61,799 nt of DNA from assembly GCA_019359035.1 (NCBI GenBank), contig JAHHIC010000014.1, positions 1 to 61,799 of the forward strand, read 5' to 3'. Each line of letters begins with the position of its first letter. Position 1 is the stretch's first letter. The position numbers and the translations under genes were made by a program. This document shows positions 1 to 9,132 of this stretch, piece after piece. Source of the DNA: Scytonematopsis contorta HA4267-MV1 (GTDB lineage: Bacteria > Cyanobacteriota > Cyanobacteriia > Cyanobacteriales > Nostocaceae). The notes under the pieces were generated by a model. The model saw nothing but the letters and a program-made list of their open reading frames with translations, did no database searches and was not told the DNA's origin.

Positions 1-231
1 ATCAGATTATATTTGACCCACATAACATCAGATTATATTTGACCCACATAACATCAGATTATATTTGACCCACATAACATCAGATTATATTTGACCCACA
101 TAACATCAGATTATATTTGACCCACATAACATCAGATTATATTTGACCCACATAACATCAGATTATATTTGACCCACATAACATCAGATTATATTTGACC
201 CACATAACATCAGATTATATTTGACCCACAT
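1..231. repeat. 26-bp tandem repeat array (about 9 copies)
   Basis: The unit ATCAGATTATATTTGACCCA plus CATAAC (26 bp) repeats with essentially no divergence from the window edge to 231; the last copy loses its final bases. There is no spacer, so this is not a CRISPR array. The 26-bp period is not a multiple of three, so it cannot encode a regular peptide repeat. It stops about 55 bp before cobL. The array may extend beyond the window. Confidence 0.95.
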
Positions 232-283
232 GAAATTTGCTGCACATGGTGTTCCTCAATTACCCCAGAAGTTTTATGATTAA
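230..283 (+). other. 17-codon open frame between the repeat array and cobL, possible 3' remnant of an upstream gene
   Basis: An ATG formed at the edge of the last repeat opens a short frame reading MKFAAHGVPQLPQKFYD, which stops three bases before the cobL ATG. Such tight spacing is typical of an operon neighbour, so this may be the tail of a gene disrupted by, or lying next to, the repeat array. I do not recognise the peptide. It could equally be chance. Confidence 0.25.
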
Positions 284-286
284 GAA

Positions 287-1492
287 ATGCAAAAATGGCT
301 TTCAATTGTCGGTATTGGTGACGACGGGTTAGAAGGATTAAGCCCCACAGCGCGTTCATTAGTAGACCGTGCAGAAATTCTAGTAGGTGGAAAACGCCAC
401 TTAGGAATGCTACCAACAAACGACCCACGAGAAAAAATCATCTGGAGTTCCCCCATATCAACATCTATCGAAGAAATCCTTCAACATCGCGGTCGTTTAG
501 TTTGCGTCTTAGCCAGTGGTGACCCAATGTGCTTCGGAATAGGAGTTACTCTCACTCGCAAAATACCAACTCCGGAAATGACCATAATCCCAGCACCCTC
601 ATCCTTTAGCCTAGCCTGTGCCAGAATGGGATGGTCATTAACAGAAGTCGAAATATTAAGTTTAAATAGTCGTCCACCAGCTCTCCTCCAAACTTATATC
701 TATCCCAAAGCAAAATTATTAATTTTAAGCGAAGGCAAACAAACCCCAGGAATTGTAGCCGAAATATTAACAAAAAGAAACTTTGGTAATAGTAAAATAA
801 CAGTCTTAGAAAGAATGGGCGGTTCCCAAGAAAGGATAGTTACAGGTATTGCCGCTTCTTGGAAAGAAACAGAAATCGCAGAACTTAACACTATTGCCGT
901 CGAATGCATTGCTGAGGCTGGAGTCGTTGCTTTACCTCGTTTAGCTGGACTACCAGACGAAGCCTATCACCACGACGGACAACTAACAAAACGTGAAATA
1001 CGCGCAATAACCTTAGCTGCTTTAGCTCCCACACCAGGACAATTATTATGGGATGTCGGTGCTGGGTGTGGTTCTATCAGTATTGAATGGATGAGGACTC
1101 ATCATCGTTGTCAGGCGATCGCAATTGAACAAAACCCAAATCGCCTTCAATACTTAGCTGATAATGCCGCATCCTTGGGCACACCTAATTTACAAATTAT
1201 CTCAGGTAAAGCACCAATAGCACTCAAAGACTTACCTCAACCCGACGCTATTTTTATTGGTGGAGGTGCAACTGCAGAAGGTATTTTTGAAACCTGCTGG
1301 TCTGCACTACCCAACGGTGGACGCTTAGTAGCAAACGCCGTCACCATCGAAAGCGAACAAAAACTATTACAATGGCACAACCAAATCGGTGGAGAGTTAA
1401 TTCGCGTAGCAGTCCAAAGAGCCTCACCCATAGGGGGTTTTATAGGTTGGAAAGCAATGGCACCAATAACTCAGTTAACACTCATAAAATAG
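287..1492 (+). CDS. cobL: Precorrin-6Y C5,15-methyltransferase (decarboxylating), CbiE-CbiT fusion
   Basis: Bifunctional enzyme of corrin-ring synthesis: it methylates precorrin-6Y at C5 and C15 using S-adenosylmethionine and decarboxylates the C12 acetate. The 401 residues fit the fused form. Residues 1 to about 200 are the CbiE tetrapyrrole methylase (start LSIVGIGDDGLEGL, then the ASGDPMCFGIG loop). Residues from about 215 are CbiT, with the SAM-binding glycine motif DVGAGCGSISIEW near residue 255 and the FIGGGA segment. The ATG start gives the expected N-terminus; the Shine-Dalgarno is weak. A HIP1 octamer lies at 1115-1122. cbiB of the same pathway is 8 kb away on the other strand, so the B12 genes are dispersed. 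Confidence 0.93.
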   Translation: MQKWLSIVGIGDDGLEGLSPTARSLVDRAEILVGGKRHLGMLPTNDPREKIIWSSPISTSIEEILQHRGRLVCVLASGDPMCFGIGVTLTRKIPTPEMTIIPAPSSFSLACARMGWSLTEVEILSLNSRPPALLQTYIYPKAKLLILSEGKQTPGIVAEILTKRNFGNSKITVLERMGGSQERIVTGIAASWKETEIAELNTIAVECIAEAGVVALPRLAGLPDEAYHHDGQLTKREIRAITLAALAPTPGQLLWDVGAGCGSISIEWMRTHHRCQAIAIEQNPNRLQYLADNAASLGTPNLQIISGKAPIALKDLPQPDAIFIGGGATAEGIFETCWSALPNGGRLVANAVTIESEQKLLQWHNQIGGELIRVAVQRASPIGGFIGWKAMAPITQLTLIK

Positions 1493-1504
1493 CTTCCCTT
1501 CTTC

Positions 1505-1795
1505 ATGAAATACCTTATCATCGCCTTTTGTTTTACAATCAACTTTCTTATAGCAAACCCAGCAGCCGCAGCCACCTGCCGAAATTTCCACGGTCATAAA
1601 ATTTGTATTATTGATATTAACAGAAGTGCGAAAAACTACTATGAATATAGAGCGTCCGTCAGTGTAGACGGAATCAAACAACCCCTTCAAACATACAACT
1701 GTCGCCGCAAGATAAAAATTACACCAGACGGAACAATTTCGCGTTTTGAGCCAAATGACCCTGGTGATTTAATCTGTAGCATATTCAAGAAATAG
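1505..1795 (+). CDS. Small secreted protein of unknown function
   Basis: 96 residues. The first 23 form a signal peptide (lysine, hydrophobic core, then NPAAAA before the predicted cut). The mature part has four cysteines in about 73 residues (TCRNF, KICII, YNCRR, LICSI), suggesting one or two disulfides outside the cytoplasm. It starts 12 bp after cobL, so it may be co-transcribed, but nothing links it to cobalamin. The family is not recognised. The next gene is another small exported protein. Confidence 0.6.
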   Translation: MKYLIIAFCFTINFLIANPAAAATCRNFHGHKICIIDINRSAKNYYEYRASVSVDGIKQPLQTYNCRRKIKITPDGTISRFEPNDPGDLICSIFKK

Positions 1796-1972
1796 ATATT
1801 ATTTTTATAGAAAGGATTAGATTTATTCATCATAAAAATAAATAATGATTTTGATAACGCATCAATTTAATTCTTGAGAAAATTAAAAAAATAGCTATAT
1901 TGATGTTAATTCACTTGACTCTAGTATTTATCTCAAGTAGATTTGACATCTAAACATATATTTACAAACACC

Positions 1973-2314
1973 ATGAATAAACTTAATCTTAATGTTAAAA
2001 ATATAAGTAAACTTAAGACTTTGGCTGCTTTGACTGTTTCTGGTTTGCTGCTTGCGACAATTACTGCACAAGCTTCTTCTCCAGAGCAACAGAACAAGCA
2101 CAATGCTGAAGTCAAATCCAGTTGTCTTAAAGTCAGTGCTTTACGTAATGCTAAAGCATCTGGAAATATTATCCAGTTTGGGGATGATATTGGTTACGAC
2201 GCATTACTTGTGAGTGGGAACTATCCACAACCGCACATGAAAAACCGTCCTGGTAAGTTTTTGTGCTTATTCAATCGCAAAACCCGCAAAGCTGTTGCCA
2301 CCGAAGCAAATTAA
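1973..2314 (+). CDS. Small exported protein of unknown function
   Basis: 113 residues from the ATG at 1973. A TTG 30 bp upstream extends the frame, but the ATG puts a standard signal peptide at the N-terminus: basic start, hydrophobic TLAALTVSGLLLATITAQA, cleavage before SSPEQQ. The mature region is charged, with two cysteines (SSCLKV and FLCLFN) and a basic tail. The family is not recognised. The 180 bp upstream is AT-rich and non-coding, so this gene probably has its own promoter. Confidence 0.6.
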   Translation: MNKLNLNVKNISKLKTLAALTVSGLLLATITAQASSPEQQNKHNAEVKSSCLKVSALRNAKASGNIIQFGDDIGYDALLVSGNYPQPHMKNRPGKFLCLFNRKTRKAVATEAN

Positions 2315-2335
2315 AGGATATTGTATTTTGGATTA

Positions 2336-2387
2336 GTTGGGTTACGCAAAGCCATGACAAAGCGTCACGCTACGCGAACAACCCAAC
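2336..2387. repeat. Interspersed palindromic repeat with GTTGGGTT/AACCCAAC ends
   Basis: GTTGGGTT (2336-2343) and AACCCAAC (2380-2387) enclose a segment with further short complementarity (GCGTCACGCTACGC). The same ends occur at 18273-18301 and, in degenerate form, at 43680-43777, so this is a dispersed intergenic repeat that folds as a hairpin. Confidence 0.7.
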
Positions 2388-2508
2388 CTACTCGTATTAC
2401 TTGAAAATCTCAAATCTAAAATATATTGATTTGAAAAAGTTCTTAAATTTATTTATATAATTTAAAATAATTATTGATTGCTGAGCGATGCTCTATTAAC
2501 CAATACCA

Positions 2509-5500
2509 ATGACCAACCTTATTTTGGTTGTAGATGATGACGAATTGATGCGGATGCAACTGCGCGAGTTGCTAGAAGCCGCAGGGTATCAGGTTGCAGA
2601 AGCGAGAAATGGTGAAGAAGGTTTAACTTTATACAGAAGGTTACAGCCCAAAATGCTACTTTTAGACGCTATGATGCCTGGAATGGACGGCTTTACTTGT
2701 TGCTCCCAGTTACAAACTCTCCCTGGAGGAGCCGATACACCTGTGTTAATGGTGACAGGTCTTTATGACCAAGAATCAGTAGAGCGTGCTTTTGCTGTTG
2801 GGGCAACTGATTACATCACCAAACCCGTTCAATGGTCAGTGCTGCGTCAGCGGGTAAGTCGTATCCTTCAAGCTAGTCGGGCAATGAGAGACTTACGATT
2901 ACAAACTCAGCAAGCTCAACTGCGAGAAGCACAATTGATGATGGCTTTGGAAGCCGCTCGCATGGGTATTTGGGATTGGGATATCATTAATGACTCAATT
3001 AGTTGGTCGGAAAATAAAGAATTACTGTTTGGTTTAGAGAAAGGTTCTTTTGATGGAAACTACGAAACTTTTTTGAGTCTTGTTCACCCTCAAGACCGCA
3101 ATTTGGTTAACACAGCAGTAACCCAAGCAGTTCAAATAGGGACAGAATACGACATTGAATTTCGTGCTGTAACGGCTGATGGTCGCATTCGCTGGATAGC
3201 CAGCAAAGGTTTGGTATTTCGTAACCCTAAAGGGGAAGCCGTGCGGATGTCTGGGGTAGATATGGACATCACCAAACGCAAGCAAGCGGAAGAGGCTTCA
3301 GAAATTTATGCTAACCGTCAAGCGTTAGTCACACAACTTAGTCAAATGGCATTAGCTGGTTGCGATTTATCCACTTTAATGCAAGAGACTGTTAATTTTA
3401 TTACCTTAGCTCTCAGAGTTGAGCATTCTCAGGCTTGGGAACTATTACCAAATAATAAATTATTACTGTGTGCAGGAATTGGTTGGGAAAGCGACTCTAT
3501 AGGACTAACTACTAGTGCGGGTACAAATTCCCATGCAGGCTATACTTTACTGACTTTTGAACCTGTCGTTGTCCAAGATTTCCGTAAGGAGAGGCGATTT
3601 CAAAGTTCGCAACTTTTGCAAGATAATCAAATAGTTAGTGGTGTAAGTGTTTTAATCCACGGAAAATCACGTCCTTTTGGTGTTTTAGCAGCTCATTCGA
3701 CTCAGGAACGCACTTTTGGACGGGATGATATTTACTTTTTACAGAGTGTTGCCAACGTTTTGGCTACCGCTATGGAACGCCAAAATATGGAAGATGCTCT
3801 TAAAGAGAGCGAAGAACGTTGGCAATTAGCAGTAGTTGGGACTAACGATGGTATTTGGGATTGGAATGTTAAAACCAATGATGTGTTCTTTTCTAATCGT
3901 TGGAAGGAAATGCTGGGTTACCAAGAATATGAAATTTCAAACCATTTTAGTGAGTGGATGAATAGCCTACATTCCGATGATGTTGCCAAAGTAATGCGAG
4001 TTATACAAGAGCACTTTAACAAAAAAGCCCCGTTTTATATTTGTGAGTATCGGTTACGCTGTAAAGATGGCTCCTACAAATGGATTTTAGCCCGGGGTCA
4101 AGCCCTGTGGGATGAAACAGGAAATGTAGTGAGGATGGCAGGTTCTCATACGGATATTACGGAACGCAAACTGGCAGAAGAACAATTACTTCAGAGCGAA
4201 GAACGCTTCCAGATAGTTGCTCGTGCTACTAATGATGCTGTTTGGGATTGGGATTTGGCGAGTAACAAAATTTGGTGGAATGAATCAGTATATACATTGT
4301 TTGGCTATACCCCAGAGGAAGTCCAAGGTGACGCTCGTTGGTGGAGCGAACATCTACACCCAGATGACAAGCAGGGAGTTATTAGTAACAATCGTGCTGT
4401 AATTGAAAGTGGTGAACAATTTTGGACTAATGAATATCGTTTTCGTCGCGCTGATGGCTCTTATGCCGATATTTTAGACCGTGGTTACATCGTCCACAAT
4501 ATTACGGGTAAAGCGATACGGATGATTGGAGCTATGATGGATATTACAGAGCGCAAACGAACTCAAGAGGAACTGAAACGGCAAAACTTGCGTTTTTCAT
4601 TATTTGCAGATGTTACCGTCAAAATTCGCCAGTCTTTACAAATTGATGAAATTCTCCAAACCAGTGTGACTGAGGTTCAAAAGTTACTTGTTGCTGACCG
4701 TGTAGTTGTTTTTCGACTTTCACCGGATGGTTCGGGAAAAATTGTCAAAGAGTCGGTTCTTCCAGGAATAGAAGAACTTTTCGGACGAACTATTAATGAC
4801 GGGTGTTTTGCTGAGGGTTATATACCAAAGTATCGCCAAGGCTATATTAGTACAATTTATGACATTGAAACTGCGGGTTTACAACAATGCCATGTTGAGT
4901 TTTTACGACAACTTGGAGTTAAAGCAAATTTAGTTGTACCAATCATCCGTAGCAATCAACTTTGGGGTTTGTTGATTGCTCATCATTGTACCAAGCCACG
5001 ACAGTGGGACGATTGGGAAACAGAACTTTTGCGACAGTTAGCTGACCAAATTGGTATTGCTTTAGCACAGGCTAAATTATTGGAGCAAGAAACTCGTCAA
5101 CGACAAGAATTAGCACGTTCCAATGAGGAGCTACAGCAATTTGCCTTTGTTGCTTCCCACGATTTACAAGAACCACTACGCAAGATTAAGGCTTTTGGAG
5201 ACCGTTTACGAACATCTTATGGTGATATCTTGGACGAACAAGGACGAGATTATCTGCAAAGGATGCAAAATGCTGCTGGACGGATGCAGATATTAATTGA
5301 AGATTTGTTAACTCTTTCGCGAGTTACCACTAGGGGTCAACCATTTACAGTGGTAAATCTTTCTCAAGTAACGCAAGAGGTTCTGTCCGATTTGGAAATA
5401 CGGATTGGTCAAACTGGTGCAAGAGTAGAGATTAGACAGTTACCTACAATTAATGGTGACCCGTTACAAATACGGCAACTATTACAAAATTTGATTAGTA

Positions 5501-5832
5501 ATGCATTGAAATTCTACCGCAAAGATGAGTCACTTGTAATTAAAATATATTGCGAATTTGTAACGAACCAATCAGATAAACTTTTGGGTACGCTAGAACT
5601 TTGTCAAATCGTTGTAGAAGATAATGGTATTGGGTTTGATGAAAAGTACCTCGACCGTATTTTCAACGTTTTTCAACGGCTACATGGTCGTAATGAATAC
5701 GAGGGTACTGGCATGGGGCTAGCAATTTGTCGCAAAATAGTTGAGCGCCATCAAGGTACTATCACCGCACAAAGCACTCTGGGACAAGGGTCAAAATTTA
5801 TTGTTACGCTACCAGTAAATCCCCGCCTTTGA
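2509..5832 (+). CDS. Hybrid sensor histidine kinase (REC-PAS-GAF-PAS-PAS-GAF-HisKA-HATPase)
   Basis: A 1107-residue cytoplasmic kinase with no membrane segment. Domains in order: receiver about 4-120 (acidic pocket VVDDDE, phospho-acceptor D53 in LLLDAMMPGMDG); PAS-PAC about 145-258, ending DMDITKRKQ; GAF about 275-425; PAS about 436-556; PAS about 564-690; GAF about 697-860; HisKA with H-box FVASHDLQEPLRKI (His884); HATPase with N box near 981, VEDNGIGF near 1037 and GTGMGLAI near 1065. The H-box and the neighbouring Rcp1-like receiver resemble phytochrome-type kinases. The second GAF lacks an obvious bilin-binding cysteine motif, so light sensing is not shown. The N-terminal receiver implies input from another kinase. 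Confidence 0.92.
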   Translation: MTNLILVVDDDELMRMQLRELLEAAGYQVAEARNGEEGLTLYRRLQPKMLLLDAMMPGMDGFTCCSQLQTLPGGADTPVLMVTGLYDQESVERAFAVGATDYITKPVQWSVLRQRVSRILQASRAMRDLRLQTQQAQLREAQLMMALEAARMGIWDWDIINDSISWSENKELLFGLEKGSFDGNYETFLSLVHPQDRNLVNTAVTQAVQIGTEYDIEFRAVTADGRIRWIASKGLVFRNPKGEAVRMSGVDMDITKRKQAEEASEIYANRQALVTQLSQMALAGCDLSTLMQETVNFITLALRVEHSQAWELLPNNKLLLCAGIGWESDSIGLTTSAGTNSHAGYTLLTFEPVVVQDFRKERRFQSSQLLQDNQIVSGVSVLIHGKSRPFGVLAAHSTQERTFGRDDIYFLQSVANVLATAMERQNMEDALKESEERWQLAVVGTNDGIWDWNVKTNDVFFSNRWKEMLGYQEYEISNHFSEWMNSLHSDDVAKVMRVIQEHFNKKAPFYICEYRLRCKDGSYKWILARGQALWDETGNVVRMAGSHTDITERKLAEEQLLQSEERFQIVARATNDAVWDWDLASNKIWWNESVYTLFGYTPEEVQGDARWWSEHLHPDDKQGVISNNRAVIESGEQFWTNEYRFRRADGSYADILDRGYIVHNITGKAIRMIGAMMDITERKRTQEELKRQNLRFSLFADVTVKIRQSLQIDEILQTSVTEVQKLLVADRVVVFRLSPDGSGKIVKESVLPGIEELFGRTINDGCFAEGYIPKYRQGYISTIYDIETAGLQQCHVEFLRQLGVKANLVVPIIRSNQLWGLLIAHHCTKPRQWDDWETELLRQLADQIGIALAQAKLLEQETRQRQELARSNEELQQFAFVASHDLQEPLRKIKAFGDRLRTSYGDILDEQGRDYLQRMQNAAGRMQILIEDLLTLSRVTTRGQPFTVVNLSQVTQEVLSDLEIRIGQTGARVEIRQLPTINGDPLQIRQLLQNLISNALKFYRKDESLVIKIYCEFVTNQSDKLLGTLELCQIVVEDNGIGFDEKYLDRIFNVFQRLHGRNEYEGTGMGLAICRKIVERHQGTITAQSTLGQGSKFIVTLPVNPRL

Positions 5833-5960
5833 TTAATTATTTTTGCAAAAGGTTTACGATAACTACATAATGAATTCATAGTTTTAAATCTATACGTTAT
5901 ATTTTGTTTCAATTTAATACTTTTTTTCAAGACTTGCTCGTTAGAAGGAGAGAATGCATA

Positions 5961-6458
5961 GTGAAGGGACGTCAAACAACCGTCACCATTTTAATGGCTG
6001 ATGATGATGAGGACGACTACATGTTAGCCCGTGAAGCTTTGATGGAGAGCCGTTTGCCAAATCATCTTTACATCGTCAAAGATGGTGAAGAATTAATGGA
6101 TTATCTACACCACCGTGGTGATTATACAGAAAGCAGCAGTGCTCCTCGTCCTGATTTAATTTTATTAGATTTAAATATGCCCAAAAAAGACGGTCGCGAG
6201 GCACTTCTAGAAATTAAGAATGACCCTAAACTTCGGTATATTCCAGTAATTATACTCACTACTTCCAAAGCCCAAGAAGATGTTTATCATACGTACGATT
6301 TAGGTGCTAATTCTTTCATTATTAAGCCAGTAACTTTTGCTGCCTTAGTTGAGGTGATGAAGACTATTGGAAAATACTGGTTTGAAATTGTCGAATTGCC
6401 ACTGGAACCAGTTGGAGGAAAATATGAACAGCAGAACAATCAGAGTCCTTCTAGTTGA
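5961..6458 (+). CDS. Rcp1-type single-domain response regulator
   Basis: A stand-alone CheY-like receiver of 165 residues. It has the family signature ILMADDDEDDY, the phospho-acceptor D70 in LILLDLNMPKKDGRE, the conserved TTS and the lysine in IIKPV. The long loop after DYLHHRGDY is typical of Rcp1/RcpA partners of phytochrome kinases. GTG at 5961 is chosen because AAGGAG lies ten bases upstream; a TTG at 5904 would add a non-family N-terminus. It is probably the phosphoryl acceptor of the preceding kinase. Its 3' end overlaps the next gene by 35 bp. Confidence 0.88.
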   Translation: MKGRQTTVTILMADDDEDDYMLAREALMESRLPNHLYIVKDGEELMDYLHHRGDYTESSSAPRPDLILLDLNMPKKDGREALLEIKNDPKLRYIPVIILTTSKAQEDVYHTYDLGANSFIIKPVTFAALVEVMKTIGKYWFEIVELPLEPVGGKYEQQNNQSPSS

Positions 6459-8319
6459 TGACGATGAGGATGATTATATTTTAACTCGCGACTGGTTCCA
6501 TGAATTTCAAGTCGCTAATTGCGAATTGGAATGGGTGTACAATTATCGACTGGGTAGGGATACTATTGCCGCTCATCGGCACGATGTTTATCTTTTGGAC
6601 TTCCGTCTAGGGGAGCGCAACGGCTTGGAACTTTTAAAAGAAGCTATTGATAATGGCTGCTCTGCCCCCATTATTCTACTCACCGGAAAAGGCGACAAAG
6701 AAATTGATATCGAAGCGATGAAAGCGGGAGCAGCAGATTATCTAGAAAAAAGTCAGTTAACAGCACCATTACTAGAACGCTCGATTCGCTACGCTATTGA
6801 ACGTAAACAAACTCAACAAAAAATTAGCGAGCAAGCTGCTTTGTTGGACGTTGCCACTGACGCTATTTTTGTACAAGACCTAAATAGCCAAATACTTTTT
6901 TGGAATAAATCCGCTGAACGTCTATATGGTTTTACATCCGAGGAAGCTCTAAATAGACAAGCTCAAGAACTTTGGCAAGAAAAAAGCCCATCTTCATTAC
7001 AACAAGCCTTAAAAAGTTTAGTTAGAAATGGCGCTTGGGAAGGAGAATTACAGCAGAAAACTAAATTAGGTAAAGATATTACTGTTGAAAGTCGCTGGAC
7101 TCTGGTACACCAATTCGATAAAAAGGCACAGACAATCCTAGTTGTAAACACTGATATAACTGAACGAAAGCAACTGGAATCACAATTTTTACGCGCTCAA
7201 AGGCTAGAGAGTATCGGCACCCTAGCAAGCGGTATAGCCCACGATTTGAACAATGTACTCGCACCAATATTAATGACCGCTCAGCTCTTAGAATCACAAC
7301 TCAAAGACGAACGTTCTCAAAGGCTCTTACCAATATTAATATCTAACGCTAAACGTGGAGCGAATTTAGTCAAGCAAGTGCTATCGTTTACCCGTGGGGT
7401 TGAAGGAAATCGCACGCTGTTTCAGGTCAAACACTTGGTACTAGAAATTAAACAAATTATTAAAGAAACATTTCCTAAAAATATCGAACTAAACGTTAAA
7501 ATACCGCAAAATCTGTGGACAATCTCTGGGGATGCGACTCAATTACATCAAGTACTAATGAATTTATGTGTAAACGCTCGCGATGCCATGCCGAATGGCG
7601 GTACTTTGAGTATTTTTACAGAAAACATGATGATTGACGAAAGCTACGCTAAAATGCATATTGATGCAAAAGCTGGTACTTATATAGTAGTTACCGTTAG
7701 CGATACAGGTGTAGGTATTTCAGAGGAAATATTAGACAGAATATATGAGCCATTTTTTACAACAAAAGAAATAGGAAAAGGTACAGGGCTAGGACTTTCA
7801 ACCGTATTAGGAATTATCAAAAGCCACGGTGGTTTTATTAATGTTTACAGCGGACCAGGAAAAGGCAGTAAATTTCAAGTCTATTTACCAGCAACAGACG
7901 CAATAGAACCAGTAGAAAATTTAGAGGAAAATTTACCCCAAGGCAACGGAGAGTTAATATTAGTGGTAGATGATGAAGCTGGAATTAGAGACATTACCAA
8001 AACATCTTTGGAAAACCATAATTATCAAGCAATAACAGCCAGCGACGGGATTGAAGCTGTAGCTTTATACGCAGAATATCGCGATAAAATATCTGTAGTC
8101 TTAACTGATATGATTATGCCCTCAATGGATGGAATTACCACCATTAGAACTTTGCAAAAAATTAACCCACAAGTGAAAATTATTGCTGTCAGTGGACTTG
8201 CTATCAGTGAAAAAATAAATACAGCAATTGATACAGGTATAAAAGCTTTTTTAGCTAAACCCTACACCGCAAAGCAATTATTGGAAACTATTAGTAATGT
8301 GAAAAGCACAATACCATAA
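6424..8319 (+). CDS. Hybrid histidine kinase (REC-PAS-HisKA-HATPase-REC)
   Basis: 631 residues from the ATG at 6424, preceded by GGAGG; an earlier in-frame ATG at 6367 lies deep in the previous gene and is unlikely. Receiver 1 about 5-125 (LLVDDDEDDY, D59 in YLLDFRLGE), PAS about 137-250 ending NTDITERKQ, HisKA with GIAHDLNNVLAPI (His273), HATPase with VSDTGVGIS and GKGTGLGLSTV, receiver 2 about 510-630 (VVDDEAGIRD, D562 in VLTDMIMPSMDG). The H-box class differs from that of the first kinase (NtrB-like DLNN against DLQEP). The overlap with the upstream receiver gene suggests translational coupling and one signalling unit. Confidence 0.9.
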   Translation: MNSRTIRVLLVDDDEDDYILTRDWFHEFQVANCELEWVYNYRLGRDTIAAHRHDVYLLDFRLGERNGLELLKEAIDNGCSAPIILLTGKGDKEIDIEAMKAGAADYLEKSQLTAPLLERSIRYAIERKQTQQKISEQAALLDVATDAIFVQDLNSQILFWNKSAERLYGFTSEEALNRQAQELWQEKSPSSLQQALKSLVRNGAWEGELQQKTKLGKDITVESRWTLVHQFDKKAQTILVVNTDITERKQLESQFLRAQRLESIGTLASGIAHDLNNVLAPILMTAQLLESQLKDERSQRLLPILISNAKRGANLVKQVLSFTRGVEGNRTLFQVKHLVLEIKQIIKETFPKNIELNVKIPQNLWTISGDATQLHQVLMNLCVNARDAMPNGGTLSIFTENMMIDESYAKMHIDAKAGTYIVVTVSDTGVGISEEILDRIYEPFFTTKEIGKGTGLGLSTVLGIIKSHGGFINVYSGPGKGSKFQVYLPATDAIEPVENLEENLPQGNGELILVVDDEAGIRDITKTSLENHNYQAITASDGIEAVALYAEYRDKISVVLTDMIMPSMDGITTIRTLQKINPQVKIIAVSGLAISEKINTAIDTGIKAFLAKPYTAKQLLETISNVKSTIP

Positions 8320-8344
8320 ACCTACAACAGACCTAACCCCCCTT

Positions 8345-8371
8345 CCCCCCTTCCCTTGTAGGGAAGGGGGG
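8345..8371. repeat. GC-rich hairpin between the kinase gene and pyrR
   Basis: CCCCCCTTCCC (8345-8355) and GGGAAGGGGGG (8361-8371) are perfect complements with a TTGTA loop. It lies 25 bp after the kinase stop and could help end transcription, but no T-run follows. This pattern is common as an interspersed cyanobacterial repeat. Confidence 0.7.
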
Positions 8372-8391
8372 TGAAAGCCCCTCCCCGTTAG

Positions 8392-8468
8392 CCGTATCCG
8401 TAAGCGGACGCTGGCGCGAACACGCAGTGTTCCCGTCCTTCGGGAATAGCGTCCGCTTACGGATACGG
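8392..8468. repeat. Perfect 21-bp inverted repeat with structured loop
   Basis: The arm at 8392-8412 (CCGTATCCGTAAGCGGACGC plus T) is the exact reverse complement of 8448-8468. The 35-bp loop itself contains two short hairpins (GAACAC/GTGTTC and CCCG/CGGG). This is a strong cruciform or RNA hairpin between convergent genes and is probably a mobile palindromic repeat unit. Confidence 0.85.
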
Positions 8469-8562
8469 GGAGAGGTTTAGAGAGAGGTTCTTTTGTAAGC
8501 TTTGGTAGTTTCCAAACACCCTCTACCAACCAACCGTCAACAGTCAACCGTCAACAAAATAG

Positions 8563-9105
8563 CTAATCTCCAATTAACTCCACAGCGTCTTTCTGGTCCC
8601 AATCTTGGAGGTAAACTTTAACAATCTCTTCTTTTGCAGTAGGAAGTTGTTTACCAACAAAATCTGGCTGAATCGGAACTTCGCGATGTCCCCTATCTAC
8701 TAATACTGCTAAACGAATTACCTCAGGTCTCCCATATTCATTCACTGCATTTAAAGCAGCACGAATTGTCCGACCTTTATAAATTACATCGTCCACAAGA
8801 ACCACAGTCTTCCCCGTTAAATCAAAAGGGATATCAGTCCTCGCGGGTGTACGTAAACCAATTGTATCTAAGTCATCACGGTAAAAAGTTATATCTAATG
8901 CCCCCACTAGCACATCCACATTTTCTAATGCTTCAATTTGCCGTGCTAATAAATGGGCAAAGCTGACGCCTCTAGTATAAATACCAATCAGTACTATTTG
9001 TGACAAATCGCGACTTCTTTCTATAATCTGCGACGCCATACGGTTCACCGTACGGCGAATTTCTTCGGCAGAGAGAATTTCAACTACCTTGGTTGACATA
9101 AGCAT
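8563..9105 (-). CDS. pyrR: Bifunctional pyr operon regulator / uracil phosphoribosyltransferase PyrR
   Basis: 180 residues of the PRTase fold. The PRPP-binding loop [18 protein letters not shown] is at about 101-118 and the PyrR-specific stretch [11 protein letters not shown] upstream of it. PyrR converts uracil and PRPP to UMP and in many bacteria binds pyr mRNA to attenuate transcription. No pyrimidine genes are next to it, so an RNA-binding role cannot be judged from context. M1 (9105) or M3 (9099) could be the start; an AGGGG sequence about ten bases before M1 favours the first. cbiB lies 27 bp upstream on the same strand, so the two may be co-transcribed. Confidence 0.9.
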   Translation of the reverse strand: MLMSTKVVEILSAEEIRRTVNRMASQIIERSRDLSQIVLIGIYTRGVSFAHLLARQIEALENVDVLVGALDITFYRDDLDTIGLRTPARTDIPFDLTGKTVVLVDDVIYKGRTIRAALNAVNEYGRPEVIRLAVLVDRGHREVPIQPDFVGKQLPTAKEEIVKVYLQDWDQKDAVELIGD

Positions 9106-9132
9106 AAACTACTACCCCTGAATTATTATTCA

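Noticed and set aside
1-231. CRISPR array
   Set aside because: Units are contiguous with no variable spacers and no cas genes are present.
4560-5090. Phytochrome chromophore domain in the first kinase
   Set aside because: The GAF region lacks a recognisable bilin-binding cysteine/His motif and the PHY domain; it is a plain GAF.
6367-6423. Upstream start for the second hybrid kinase
   Set aside because: It lies far inside the preceding receiver gene and lacks a ribosome site, unlike ATG 6424 with GGAGG.
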